This document shows, piece by piece, positions 52,054 to 63,563 of a stretch of DNA of 64,000 nucleotides. The notes under the pieces were generated by a model. That model did not search any database. It had not been told where the DNA came from and saw only the letters and a list, made by a program, of their open reading frames with translations. This stretch comes from Lineus longissimus (Eukaryota > Nemertea > Pilidiophora > Heteronemertea > Lineidae). The stretch is from NCBI RefSeq assembly GCF_910592395.1, contig NC_088309.1, positions 16,558,599-16,622,598 on the forward strand, read 5' to 3'. Numbering within the stretch: position 1 is the first letter of the stretch; each line of letters starts with the position of its first letter. A program made the position numbers and the translations under genes.

Positions 52054-52587
52054 TTTATTTTTAAGTGGGTAAAGCTACTCAGACACCTTAAAGACTCTGA
52101 GCACAATTTGCGTGGAGACAGTGGTATCGCGTACAGGATAACTGGTCCATCCCAAAAGACACCAGCCGACCTCAGCATCGCCTTCCGCTCTTCAAAGTTT
52201 AAAAGGGAGCTTCTGGCCTTCTTGAGGGATGAATGGGCATCTCAAATCTATCCCCCAATACTGGAAGGTCATGAGCTCTATTATGCTTTGGAGCAGGAGT
52301 GTCATCATTACACGGTAAAAGATGGATTGGTCAAGAGATCATTGGTCCATGAGCTGCAGAGTGAACATGAAGAGGCAGACACCAGATTGATCTACCACAC
52401 AAACTTTGTTGCCGAAGTTAGACAAGAAGCAACCACAGTTACAGACTGGATGTATTGCTATGCTGTTGTTCGGTGTGGTGAGAAGTACTATCCCGGGATG
52501 CTGGTGTTACATGTACTAGAGAGAGATCATTTTGAAGTCAAGTACTTGAAGCAAAGAGGTATGTATTGTTCGTCCATAATACCATGA
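52054..52587 (+). CDS. Transposon protein fragment: HEEADTR domain plus Tudor-like end
   Basis: Open from 52054 with no good ATG. The first part (RITGPSQKTPADLSIAFRSS, FLRDEWASQIYPPILEG, SEHEEADTRLIYH) resembles a protein type common in invertebrate transposons that I cannot name; the HEEADTR motif suggests a nuclease-like acidic centre. The last ~45 residues (VVRCGEKYYPGMLVLHVLER, DHFEVKYLKQRG) resemble the Tudor-like module seen in two other genes of this window. A possible acceptor (cagttacag, 52446) divides the two parts, but the frame is continuous. A fragment, probably 5'-truncated. Confidence 0.5.
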   Translation, partial: FIFKWVKLLRHLKDSEHNLRGDSGIAYRITGPSQKTPADLSIAFRSSKFKRELLAFLRDEWASQIYPPILEGHELYYALEQECHHYTVKDGLVKRSLVHELQSEHEEADTRLIYHTNFVAEVRQEATTVTDWMYCYAVVRCGEKYYPGMLVLHVLERDHFEVKYLKQRGMYCSSIIP

Positions 52588-53094
52588 TATGAAGACTATT
52601 GAAACTTTAAGAGACTCTGTTATTTAGTCTATTTTTCTAATCAACAAGGTCCTATCACTAGTGGATGAGCATTTTTTCATCATCTTTATGGCAACTAGGA
52701 GAAAACCTTGTTGAGCAACTCCACGTGCCAGACATGGACCAGAGAGGTCACATCATATTCTCGAAGAAAGACTTACAGATATTAAAGAAGTAGGGGAAGT
52801 GCACCTGTACCTGACCGGTACCTAAATTGGACCACCACTGTTTCTCTGAACTGGTTGACTCACTTCTACCGTAGAGACATCTAGGGTCTTGTTTATGAAC
52901 TACATCTGTTATGGCGGACCACACAAGTTTGGGAGCAGGTGTTTTCAAACAATGAAAAGGCCAGGGGCCAATGTATTTAGGTAACGACTTAATTGACAAT
53001 GAATGTTTCTTGAGATATGACTGAGGAAGACTCTGAGGTACTACTAGTATCAAATCAGACTGAACTTAGGCCAACCTTACCTTTGGGATAATGT

Positions 53095-53257
53095 GCAACA
53101 AATATGAACTTAATTGTCATTGCAGTTAAGAAACATGCCATAGTTAGGCCGCAAAACAGCAAATTCACGACATTTGACCTCTATGACCTTGAAAAGTAGG
53201 TCAAATCAAAAATCTGTATCATATGTAATGTATCATTGCTGGGAGTGAGAGATAGTG
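53095..53257 (+). repeat. GTGCCA-repeat fragment
   Basis: cattgcagttaagaaacatgccatag through gaccttgaaaagtaggtcaa matches one unit of the family, then is cut by the minisatellite. 52588-53094 upstream holds no gene. Confidence 0.8.
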
Positions 53258-53705
53258 AGATATTTCATTAACAAAAGCATTACCTATAGGCATTATACTC
53301 CGTTATTGGTAACTCCACTTCGTTATGAAATTTTCCACTCCGTTACCAATTCATTAACAAAACATTATCTATAGGCATTCAACTCCGTTATTGGTAACTC
53401 CACTTCGTTATGAAATTTCCACTCCGTTACCAATTCATTAACAAAAGCATTACCTATATAGGCATTCAACTCCGTTATTGGTAACTCCACTTCATCATGA
53501 AATTTTTCACTCCGTTACCAATTCATTAACAAAAGCATTACCTATAGGCAGTCAACTCTGTTATTGGTAACTCCACTTCGTTATGAAATTTTCCACTCCG
53601 TTACCAATTCATTAACAAAAGCATTACCTATAGGTATCCATCTCTGTTATTGGTAACTAAAATCCGTTATGAAATTATCCACTCCGTTACCAATTCATTA
53701 ACAAA
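53258..53705. repeat. Minisatellite array 1, ~87-bp unit, five copies
   Basis: Unit: cattacctataggcattcaa, ctccgttattggtaactcca, cttcgttatgaaattttcca, ctccgttaccaattcattaa. Inside each unit CTCCGTTA and CTTCGTTA recur at 15-25 bp steps. The same unit makes array 2 after the piggyBac insertion. Confidence 0.93.
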
Positions 53706-53918
53706 ATGACCTTTTGTCCAATACTAAATCTCAAACTGTATGAAATACTTATAATCAATGAAGAAAAGATGAAATGATTATAAAACATGGATACACCAGG
53801 ATACACCAGGATACACCAGGGCCCGGTTTCTCAAAGAATCTTAAGTGTTTGTCTTAAGTCATAATATTTTGACTAAGCCAAGTCAAAAACTTTAAGTACG
53901 AATCTCAAAGCATCTTAA

Positions 53919-54827
53919 CCCTTTGACGTCATTAAGCGCCTCTAGACGCTCATAAGACCATTCAAATTTCGCACCGTTTTCCAGGTAGTCTAAACTACCC
54001 TAGCGCATGCGCAATTGGTGCTTCCTGTTTCCTGTTGACTGGAGCTAAAAATTACTTTTTCAATGATCAAAATCGGTGCAAGTTTACGATTTCTACCGGA
54101 ATTTTTCCAAATTTGAATTAACCAACTGATTGAGCATTGTTTATGGACAGTTTGTCGCCGTTTTGGCTGAATTATTATAACGAATAACGATGTTAGGAGG
54201 AACAATCGGCCCGGTGTCTTCGATCTCTTCGCTATTCCAAATGACGGTACGCAGTCGGATTGATCATATTTCGATGCTGAAAATGATGGTGAGGTGCTTA
54301 GTGACGATAGTGGGTCAGATTGGGGCCCTTCTGGTGACAATAATGATTCTGATTCAGAGGACAATGCACCACAACCGCCGCAGAGACGGCAGGCTGGTGG
54401 TGGTGGTGATGCACCTGCAGCCCCAGGCCCAGTTAGGCAGCTTGCTGCTGGTGGTAGGGCCAGGGCTGCTAGGCCTAATCCTAATGCTATACAGTGGGGC
54501 CAAGTTGGTGCCCTCATTGGAAATGTTGCCCTGACAGGACCTTTTCGACGACAATCGGGGCCAGTGGTGTTCAAGGTCAGGGGGTCGACTCCTCAGGATT
54601 ACTTTGATGATCAGTTTGATCGTGGCATGGTAGAACTCATGGTGCAGGAAACTAACAGGTATGCCAGGCAGAGAAATAACGCTGCTGATTGGCAACCTGT
54701 CATGACCGTTGAAATGTGTGCCTTTCTCGGGATGATGATCGGCGTCGGTTTCACGAGAATTGCGCACCTGCGTGACATATGGCATTCCCATTGGTGTCGT
54801 GGATCAGGTGAAACATGCTGAGCCGGC
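53919..54827 (+). pseudogene. Second piggyBac element, 5' part only
   Basis: A TTAA (53915-53918) is followed by CCCTTTGACGTCATTAAGC, the usual piggyBac target plus CCCTTT terminus. Downstream, an acidic N-terminus (about 54170-54390, with one in-frame TGA) leads to QDYFDDQFDRGMVELMVQET and AFLGMMIGVGFTRIAHLRDI, the start of the piggyBac catalytic region. It is cut off at 54827, at the edge of minisatellite array 2, so the catalytic residues and right end are missing. Not the same family as the piggyBac at 49-51 kb. Upstream, gatacaccag is tandemly repeated three times (53790-53820). Confidence 0.72.
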
Positions 54828-55265
54828 CTATAGGCATCCAACTCCGTTATTGGTAACTCCACTTCATTATGAAATTTTCCACTCCGTTACCAATTCATAA
54901 TAAAAAGCATTACCTATAGGCATTCAACTCCGTTATTGGTAACTCCACTTCGCTATGAAATTTTCCATTCCATTACCAATTCATCAAAAAAAACATTGCC
55001 TATAGGCATTCAACTGTGTTATTGGTAACTCCACTTCATTATGAAATTTTCCAGTCCGCTCCAAATTCATCAAAAAAAGCATTACCTATAGGCATTCAAC
55101 TCTGTTATTGGTAACTCCACTTTGTTATGAAATTTTCCACTCCGTTACTAATTCATTACCAAAAGCATTACCTATAGGCATTCAACTCTGTTATTGGTAA
55201 CTCCACTTCGTTATGAAATTTTTCACTCTGTTATCAATTCATTAACAAAAGCATTACCTATAGTA
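54828..55265. repeat. Minisatellite array 2, ~87-bp unit, about five copies
   Basis: Same unit and orientation as 53258-53705, beginning in mid-unit (cctataggcatccaactccg). Confidence 0.93.
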
Positions 55266-55769
55266 GGGAGGTCAGCTGGTAATGCATTGCGCTGTATGAA
55301 CAAGTTTAATATTCACCTTTCCCCATACTAATATAATCCTGAAATAAACATCTTTACCCTTCTTAAAAATTGTTGTGTTTTCATTCAGATAAATACTATT
55401 ATTATCAAATCCCAATAAAAGCTTTGTTGATATTCGTAAGAAAACTGAAATGTGTACTTTGCGCGATAAAATATTGCAAACCTGAGCGTTCTATTCCAAA
55501 AGTCTCAAAATAGATGCAGCATTCCCCATCTTTGTGGGATTGCCGCAGTTGAGCCAATGGGAGCAGAGGAAAATGATTTAGTTCATGACGAAGGGAAATC
55601 CCAGTCGGATCACGTGATGTATGTTTCATACCAGGAAACCCCCATTCAGTTGCAACACTTTTCGAAGTGTCGGTGGTTTAGGCCGCGCTGCCGTGACGCG
55701 AGGGCGCAAATCCAATGAAATGGTGCTTGACAGTGAGTACAATTATCGTAGATTCATGCTAAATTAAAC
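55266..55769. other. Noncoding interval
   Basis: No gene or clear repeat recognised. A GC-richer patch (about 55670-55715) has no visible function. Confidence 0.4.
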
Positions 55770-56253
55770 AAGAGGCCCAAGGGCCTGGCGCTCAGCTGGA
55801 AGACCTAATAACACATGACTGAGTGTGTAAAGTAGTAAATATTGGCTTTATACTACTGTTTGAAGGTCAAGAGAACACGTTATACCACTAAAATTTCCAA
55901 TGCAGAGCTGCCAGCTGGATGAAATATGACTGAACTAATCATCCATGGTATGTAAATATTACAGGAGGCAACGGAAGATATCCCTAGTTCAGTATGTTGT
56001 ATCGGTAGCCTTACAGACAAGAAGTGTCAGAGAGGATGCGACTTCTCCATGGACAACTGTAGTATGTCCAGGCTGGGTTGTACAGCACAAGGATTACAAA
56101 ATGCTGTCTGTAATTGAGAGGTATCCTGATTGAACAGAGGTCAAAATAAATAGAAATTACCAGTTTGGGACTAACACCACTGTCTTTTTTTTTTAATAAG
56201 GTAGAGATTACAGGAGTCAACAAAATCAATTTTATTGAGAGAAATTGACCTGT
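55770..56253 (+). repeat. 475-bp dispersed repeat, copy 2
   Basis: Same sequence as 23230-23704 with scattered substitutions and a longer T run. This copy is outside the BEL, confirming that both are independent insertions. Confidence 0.92.
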
Positions 56254-56838
56254 CCTGCAGGTGATTGGAATTTACAAAGGGTCGTTTTTCATGACATTGT
56301 GCTCTACTACGTATCCCTAGTGAGTCGATCGGGAACCCATCTATTTTTTATATAGACCAGCGATGCAGTCATTTCTGGTGATTCCCTACATTGTCCAATG
56401 AGCGCTTTTTAAAGTGTGCCATTTGGCATGCATTAGCATGCAATGTATTTTATCAGTTGGTAATTGCCGAACAGAATGCCGTAGCTCCGTCAATTTTGAA
56501 TCAATTTTTATGGGAGTAACATTATTGTGTTGCTTGAAATGTCTACTTTTTACTCATGTAAGAATCGTAGTTCTAAAAACTAAAATGCAAACAGAATCAT
56601 GCCGATTCACTGCACATACTGTGGGAATTCTCCACTTCAAAATAATTTGCGAACAGAGCGTGCACTTCTAATATCGTTTTCACAGAATTGTAGTCCCTAA
56701 AGACCTTATGACTACCCACTGAAAGGAACTAGTGATACTATCGCCTACTTGACTTCTTTTTAGCAGAAAATTGGTGCCATGTTGCAAAATCAATCTTCCA
56801 TCTTTAGACTGGTCACAGTGGGTCAGGTCAAGTCCTGG
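56254..56838. other. Noncoding interval
   Basis: No gene seen; an 85-codon frame at 56414 has no protein-like character. Confidence 0.4.
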
Positions 56839-57112
56839 TGTTTAGAAAGTGTTAGGTGTTGGTGTAACACCATCCCCAAGGCAACACCGACACTGCACCA
56901 ACACTTGACCACCCTGCTTGGTGTTGGGTTACACCGGTGTAACACCAGTGTTGGAGAAGGGATTCTCCATGATTCCAACACCAGGGTTGGGAAAGTGTTA
57001 CACTTGGGTAACACAAGTGTTACCCCAATTCCAGCTCACCACAAAAAACAAGGTAAATGCATGGGAGAAATGTACAGGTGTAACACCTACCCCTTGAGGT
57101 AGGTGTTCGGAG
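56839..57112. repeat. Cluster of GGTGTAACACC-type palindromic motifs
   Basis: More than a dozen GTGTTA, GTGTTG, AACACC or TACACC words in about 270 bp, including TTACACCGGTGTAA and GGTGTAACACC palindromes. The cluster ends about 40 bp before the Harbinger transposase start, as expected for a subterminal binding region. Confidence 0.65.
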
Positions 57113-57152
57113 GTGGTCAAGTTTCTTGGTTGTTAAGGTGTTCAGTTCAGCC

Positions 57153-58559
57153 ATGTTTTTCGTCCCAGTCCAGCAGGCGATGGCCCACCGGGGCCATAAT
57201 CTTCAGAGAAGACCCTCGGAAAGTGAGGAACCGGTCGAAAAACATGTAAGACTCAACCAACACCAGTTGGAGCAGGTATCTGATGCCTTTCATCAATGGC
57301 GGGAAGAGCGAAACAACTTTAAACCGTGTCTGACGCATGCGACACACCGGCGGATGGAGAATTTTCTGTACATACTGTCCTCCGGTGGCTACTACAGGGT
57401 TGTGGCCAAAGATCGAGGCATAGCCAAGTCCACAATGATTCTTCATGCACATGAATGTGCGCAGTTTTTCTTCGAGATATCCCCGGAGGTGATTTCTTTC
57501 CCTAATCAGGAGGAGTACGATGATTTGGCGCGGCCAGTTATTGATGTAGATGGAAGAGAGAGAAAGGTCAGTTGTAGCCATATCTACCGGTTAATCATGT
57601 TTATATTGTTAAAAATCGAGATGAAGATAAAGATTCACCAAGATGAAGACACATACTATAAAGTTCTAGACGCCAGTCTTGCCTGCCATGCCAATATGAC
57701 TCAAAAGTAGACTTTTGTCGGCTTTGAAAATGATCCCCCTCCCCCCCTCCTTACCTCAATCCATGTTGTGACGACAACACATACTATCACTTATCTCACG
57801 ATGTGAACTGAATTCCGTCACAACCACGAGAAGGCTGGAACCCGGGGCTGGAAACAAGGATTTACTGGTAGCCTGTGAGTTGGTTGGACCATGGAGGTAT
57901 AATACCTCCATCATGTCCATGGTTGGACTTGTCCCCCGACTTGTGTCCTCCAAAATGTAAAAAAATGTAAAATACAATAAATTTAAAAAGCGTCTCAGAC
58001 AGATTACTTAATGACACAGCTTTTCTACCGAACCAAACCAAAATTAGCTTTTTTCTTACCCTAGGTGCTGCTCTTCATAGATGGGGTCATAATTAAGATA
58101 CAAAGGCCGGATGGTGCAGGCGATGCCTACTACTGCGGGCGGCACGGGAAATGCTGTGATGCCCTGACTGTTCAATATATTGTCGACAGACACGGAAGAG
58201 TTCGTCATATAATCACAGGATTGCCTGGCGCAACCCATGATAAAACTGCCGCAGATTTCTGTACAGAGTTGAGAGGATTCTTGGACAATCTTCCAGATGA
58301 TTATGTCGTGTTGAGTGACCCTGCTTACAGGAATCTCCATCCGAAAGTACTGCATACGTTTACGGGGAACAATCTAGCACCGGAACAACTTGTCTTCAAC
58401 AACGCATGCACACGTCCACGGCAAATTGTGGAACGATCAATCGGAGCGACTGAACTGAAGTGGCGGATGAATCAAATGAAGGAGAACAGGTATCCTGCCA
58501 AGTATGGCGCATTGTTTGCTTCTAAATGCACAGTCGCTAGCAGTGATAGAAGATGTTGA
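57153..58559 (+). CDS. PIF/Harbinger DDE transposase, two exons
   Basis: Start at 57153 or, with better context (GCGATGG), 57180. Exon 1 ends at 57566 (GAAAG|GTCAGT); exon 2 is 58065-58559 after CTTACCCTAG; both phase 0. Exon 1 holds a helix-turn-helix-like region (GGYYRVVAKDRGIAKSTM). Exon 2 holds the DDE_Tnp_4 core: LLFIDGVIIKI (Asp), GLPGATHDKTA, VLSDPAYRNL (Asp) and RQIVERSIGATELKWR (Glu). The end, KCTVASSDRRC, is shorter than usual and may be frameshifted. No internal stop. Transposes DNA at 3-bp targets in the known family. The next gene converges on it. Confidence 0.85.
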
Positions 58560-58869
58560 ACTCTTGTTGAACTCATGTTGCGCTCTTTGAGTACAGGTAT
58601 AAAAGAACAAAGTCAAAAACCAAAGCCAAATTACTCGAATTGTATTTTGAGATAACTGCACTCTCAAAAGAAATCATATTCTCTAGAGGTGAACTGGATG
58701 ATACAAACAGCGAAGATATTGACGAAAGCCAAATTTCTGATGATGAAAATTGAACATTATTTCATTAAACATGTAAGAACATTGTACATACTAGTATTTC
58801 ATTAAACATGTACACACTGAGTTTTAACCGTCATGTACCGGTACATTATGTTGTTCTTATGATGATTAA

Positions 58870-60629
58870 TTAATGCCATAGTTTTCTAAGTTTAGAGTAT
58901 TGAGAACGGATTTTATTGATGACACCATCTTCAATACTGTAGCCATCTTTTCCAACCAGGTTAACTGCAACTGGTCCGTCACAGATGAACTGCCTCTCCA
59001 CTGGTCCACTGTCCTCCTTCGTCGGCCACTTAAACTCATTCGACCCCTTATGTTCCAAGAACTTCATCAACACGTTGTCATTTTCATCGTTGTTGGCCAG
59101 GGACACCACTTGGGCAATGTAGTAGTTTTGGGAAAAGTACACGGCATAGTACTTCCCAACTTCTGGAACCTGAAGTCAAAAAAGGAGAGTCAATTAAGAA
59201 AGCAGGAATATCCTTTATGCATGTCATCAGAAAATAATCTACTGGTGAATTTGTAGTGCTCGTGCGCTTTTAGCAAGGCAATAATTTATTTAGATTAGAA
59301 GACTGAACATTATTTGTTTGAGCCATAAAATTATGAATTTGTTACGTACAATGTTTTGTGAAAGGTCTGCATTCTTTGTTCCTTCATCCGGAGTAGCCTG
59401 CTGGGCAGAAGAGGTTGTGGCTTGGTCCACTTTCTCTGGATCAGCTGCCGCCTTGGATGATGTGACCAGATTGGGCATCATACCACTGCCACTCAGCACC
59501 AAACCTGAAGAATGATTTTTTTTACAAAGTTCAAAGAAAATATCACTCAATTTTACATTTTTTCAGCGTGTTTAATCGTCCTAATGCAATGTTTTAGACA
59601 CAAACCTTGCGGAAAATGGGCAGTAATGTCTGCATTGTGTACCTTGTTCAAGTTGTTCTAATGCATCCACTACGTCAACAATGGGCAATGCATCATGAAA
59701 AGGGTGACTCGAATCCAGGACATCCACAGATAGCTGGACATTTTCAGGCAAGCTGTGGAGTATCTCCAGCGGCCCACTCCCTGGTCCTCTGGTGGAAGTT
59801 GATGCTATAGGCACAGCCTCCACATCTGGTCCACTGGTCGAAGATGATGCTACCGCATCAGGTCCTGCCACATCCATCTGGCGACATTTCCTTTTTTTAA
59901 GGCTTGGCCTTTTGCCCCGACTTGGCAGAAGACTTGCCCAAATTGATACGCTTCCGGCATGGCTTTCCTTTTCCGATAATGCCACTGGCGCTTGATCCTA
60001 CAGATGCATCTCCAACAAAAAGTGGGGAGCTCCCCCTCTCCAAGGCTGCGCCCTGCAGGTCGAAAACCTGCTTGTTTCCAGGAGTAAAACTGGCCATCTG
60101 CTTGGGCATCTTGCTCGGTGAAGGAGTAACTATCCTCTTCGACTTTATGTTGAGTTGGGCCAGACTGTACGTGTAAACCCTCTTAGCCTTATATTCCATT
60201 AAAGCTTGATTGTCCTTGAATTTAGCAATGAGATCATCCGACCCAACAATTGTTGCGTTTTTTCTGTCATTATCTCTAACGACGAGAAATGCATCCAGAT
60301 TTAATCTTGGGTTATCGACCAACTTCTCAAGAACCTTTTTGCATGATCCCCAGATTAAATTGCATTTTGAGTTGGCAGCATTATGCCGCAGTCTCTTGTC
60401 ATCCTCCTCTATCTCCTCTTCTGTCATCTCGTCTCTTGGTTTTCGTTCCTTAGGTTGTTTGGATCGCCTTTTTCTCTTGGGGGGGGGGGGTCCTCTTCGG
60501 TGTGCGGGCAGGAAACTGGATGGGCACCAAATCTGAATCAGGAGAAGCAGGCACACGCTCCTCATCAGACTCCGAGTCTGGAGGCATACGCTCCTCAGGA
60601 TCAGACTCCGAGTTGCTTGCTTGAGACAT
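58870..60629 (-). CDS. Three-exon minus-strand gene with Tudor-like C-terminus, function unknown
   Basis: ATG at 60629-60627 on the minus strand. Exons 60629-59643, 59504-59350 and 59169-58870, joined by standard donors and acceptors with matching phases. Two single-base lesions break exon 1: a run of 12 G at 60479-60490 and CCTTAAAAAAAGG near 59900. Order: acidic N-terminus with a repeated SDPEERMPPDSESDEERVP pattern, a basic PPPPKRKRRSKQPKERK box, an unassigned region (GSCKKVLEKLVDNPRLNLDA), a Ser/Pro linker, then YYAVYFSQNYYIAQVVSL, VLMKFLEHKG and FKWPTKED, the Tudor-like module. It may be the accessory gene of the Harbinger element or part of another transposon. I cannot name it. Confidence 0.55.
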
Positions 60630-60749
60630 GCTGTTCCTCGAAAGAAAGAAAAATTATGGGTGAATTCAAAAGCAACACTTAAATTAAAAGTAACTAGGCC
60701 TATGCGAGCAGTCCCAAAACATTAATGGAAAGGCTAAAAGGCACTCATA

Positions 60750-60826
60750 ACCACGAAAAAATGTGGTTGAGGGATGTAGCCTACGATATTCGCGTGATTT
60801 GTAAACACCGAAAGAACGTGGTTGCC
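60750..60826. repeat. Direct repeat, left copy (hairpin-bearing)
   Basis: ACCACGAAAAAATGTGGTTG through CACCGAAAGAACGTGGTTGCC; recurs at 61925-61996. Each has an AACCAC...GTGGTT hairpin. Confidence 0.8.
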
Positions 60827-60829
60827 AAT

Positions 60830-61920
60830 CGAAACTATTCACACTTTGTAGTTACCGGTAGGCCTATACACCTTTCCAGAAATGGGGCGCTGAGTGTCCG
60901 AAATAGTGATGTCATAAGGGGAAACGAGGCCTTATGGTGGAGGGACAAAGGAGATAGTCATGGTTGACCAACACACTTGAATGCCTCTAATGACGGACAA
61001 AGGGGAAAAAGTTAGTTCCAATGCAAGCCACCAATTTCGGGATAGTCCTAATAGTCACATGAAGACCACCAATTTGGCCCGGCCTAGCTCCTGCCTATAG
61101 TCCCCCTTTAAACGGTACCACATGCGTCATTCGTTTAGGGCGGGTGTTTTGGCGCCAAATTTGACAGGCCCGATTTTTTAGCTAAACATGCAAAAACGTG
61201 ATCGATGTATTTTATTCCGCATGGGACAATTAATAATTATTAATGTTATCATACTATTAGTATTAGATACCAGTCATTAGCCGCATTGATCAGCTCCTAA
61301 ATAACTACTAGTATGTACAGCCCAGCTCACTCATGAACAACACATTCATGACATTTGCAGACCGATGGCCCATGGCTGATGCCCATGATAATTTATCAAC
61401 GTGCGCTACGTGCACTAACGTACTCTGACCTTACTCGAGTTTCTAGCCTAGGCGACCACGTGTCTGCATTACGCTGTAGTTGTATGGCCTACATTAGCGT
61501 GCGCTTCTGTACCTGTGACCTTACCCGATTACCCGAGTAACTCAACTGAACGACCACGTGTCTGCATCGATCCATTGTCATTCATGTCATTGTGTACACA
61601 GCATTTGCATGGCATTGTGCTCTCGCGCCGGTGGGTCGGTACTGGGCGGGGTGACACTGACATTGACTGACAGATCCTAGAAATGCTGAGGTATTTATGG
61701 ATTACTCTAGCTTGATATGGATATCTACATACCTTCTTACGTAAAATTCTGGATTCAGTGAAGAAGAAAGGCGGAATCGTCAGGTAAAACGGCACTAAAT
61801 CATGTAAACTGGAAAGTAGCACAGCTTGTGTGTATCAGCAGTGCTGCATACAGTGCATGCATGCAGTGCAAGGCAGGGGCCTGGGTGCGTCTTTGTAATT
61901 TTCATGTAAAAGCGTGGTTT
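60830..61920. other. Noncoding interval between the direct repeats
   Basis: No gene. A partial GCAAAAACGTGATCGATGTA unit lies at 61189-61212, and GACCACGTGTCTGCAT occurs twice (about 61451 and 61551). Confidence 0.4.
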
Positions 61921-61924
61921 CATA

Positions 61925-62232
61925 ACCACGTAAAAATGTGGTTGAGGGATATACGATATTAGCGTGATTTGTAAACACCGAAAAAACGTGGTTGCCGTGC
62001 ATTTTCAAATCACGTTTTTTCATGGTTTTAGCGCCCGTGCAAAAACGTGATCGATGTTATTCATGTGAAATCATGGTAGGAAAACCATGTTTTACAGTGG
62101 TATTATTAAACCACGTTTTTTCAAGATCCCAGCTACCATGCAAAAATGTGATCGATGTATTTCATGTGAAATCATGGTAGGAATACCATGTTTTACAGTG
62201 GTATTATTAAACCACGTTTTTTCAAGATCCCC
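61925..62232. repeat. Direct repeat, right copy, plus two 96-bp tandem units
   Basis: After the right copy (61925-61996), two units run 62039-62130 and 62135-62232: CAAAAACGTGATCGATGT, GTGAAATCATGGTAGGAA, CCATGTTTTACAGTGG, ACCACGTTTTTTCAAGATCC. Many short inverted pairs (CCATGATTT/AAATCATGG). Likely the end of a foldback or TIR element. Confidence 0.75.
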
Positions 62233-62267
62233 GGACTGTATTAATCCAGACACTGACATCATCATAG

Positions 62268-62877
62268 CTGGGTACACCTCCAAGAAAAGTCACCTATGCA
62301 CTACAGCAACCACGAAAAATATACCGAACCAGAAAGGTCAACGACCTACCTGCCAGTATCCTTCAAGATGCAAGAGACATCATAAACCCTCCACCTCCAC
62401 CAACGATATCCATTACAGAGGCAAAGCAATCGCCCCTGAAGACCTTGGTCTCTATAACAGGGACCATTGAGCAGGTATGTCCTTTGATAATACTTCACCA
62501 CCTATGTTAAAAGACTCATGTCGCTAATCAATCAAATTTGCGTAAAAAATTCCAGCAAACAAAAACTCATCAGTCTTTCATTTCATCATGAATACTACAC
62601 TACACCAATGAACTTACTGGTAACAACACCCCATAAAACAAAATCCCTCGTTCACAACGTTTACTTCACACCCTTTTTACAGGACGACGCTCCACGTACA
62701 GTGCCAGTCCGGGGCACACCAACAAAGATCCGAACCATAACCCTCAAGGATGATGAAGGCAAAATTAAGTGCTCCTTATGGAGGGACCAAGCCGAAGCAC
62801 CGATCATCGCTGGGAACTTCGTCACAATGGCGAATATGGCTGTGTCCACATACTTCAACCAGACACAGCTGTTTTAG
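62268..62877 (+). CDS. RPA-like OB-fold protein fragment, two exons
   Basis: Exon 62268-62474 (acceptor catcatag, donor GCAG|GTATGT) joins in phase 0 to 62683-62877 (acceptor ctttttacag), ending in TAG. The joined text has KIYRTRKVNDLPASIL, a Pro run, LKTLVSITGTIEQ, then VPVRGTPTKIRTITLKDDEG and CSLWRDQAEAPIIAGNFVT. This is the strand order and L-D-G-LW pattern of a replication protein A-type OB fold that binds single-stranded DNA. An upstream exon with the start is missing. Such proteins occur in Helitrons and other elements; which element it belongs to is unknown. Confidence 0.55.
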
Positions 62878-62952
62878 CTAAGCCTAAACATGACATCGAA
62901 ATAAACCATTCTGCCTACTAGCCTGCTGCCCAACGATTGGTCCATGCGAAAA

Positions 62953-63563
62953 GGTAACCGGAAAAACGCCGACCGACCGACCTACTCGCCGACTCTGACA
63001 ACCTCACTTACGGCATCCCATTCGCGCCTCATAGCCCGGTAACCGGAAAAACGCCGACCGACCGACCGACTGACCTGCCAACCTACCGTCATAGTGCAGT
63101 ATCCCTTTCGCTTCTCTATAGCACATGTATCTGTGTAGTGCCCAGCGCAATGGACGTGATGGAGTCCGACGTGTCTGACAGCAGCATCTCCAGTCAATTA
63201 TACCGGGAAAACGAGTTCACGCGGTAAGGAACTGATAACGATACTCTAAAGATATGCTTTGTCTACATGGTCGGTGGATATAAAAACATGATTTGGGCCT
63301 AATCTATGCACTGTAGTTTTTCTACTCGAGTGTCTCGACCGATGCAATGCATGAACTGCAACGCGCAACATGCATTTGTTGTCATTTGACCAGCGCACGT
63401 GAGCTTGTTTACAATTTCATTTCACGTGACCTGCTATCGTGGATTGGATATATCACATTGACTTATGAGACCTGTGACTCAACTACGAAACTCCTTGGGT
63501 TGGTAGGTTGGAAGGTCGGTCGGTCAGTCGGTTGGTCGGTCGGTCGGCGTTTTTCCGGTTACC
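62953..63563. mobile_element. 611-bp MITE with long TIRs and a 9-bp target duplication
   Basis: Left end GGTAACCGGAAAAACGCCGA followed by (CCGA)n; right end is its inverse, ...TCGGCGTTTTTCCGGTTACC. Both sides are flanked by ATGCGAAAA (62944-62952 and 63564-63572). A second copy of the left terminus begins at 63039, so the left end is duplicated. No coding frame. Nine-base duplications and long TIRs fit Mutator-type elements. Confidence 0.85.
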
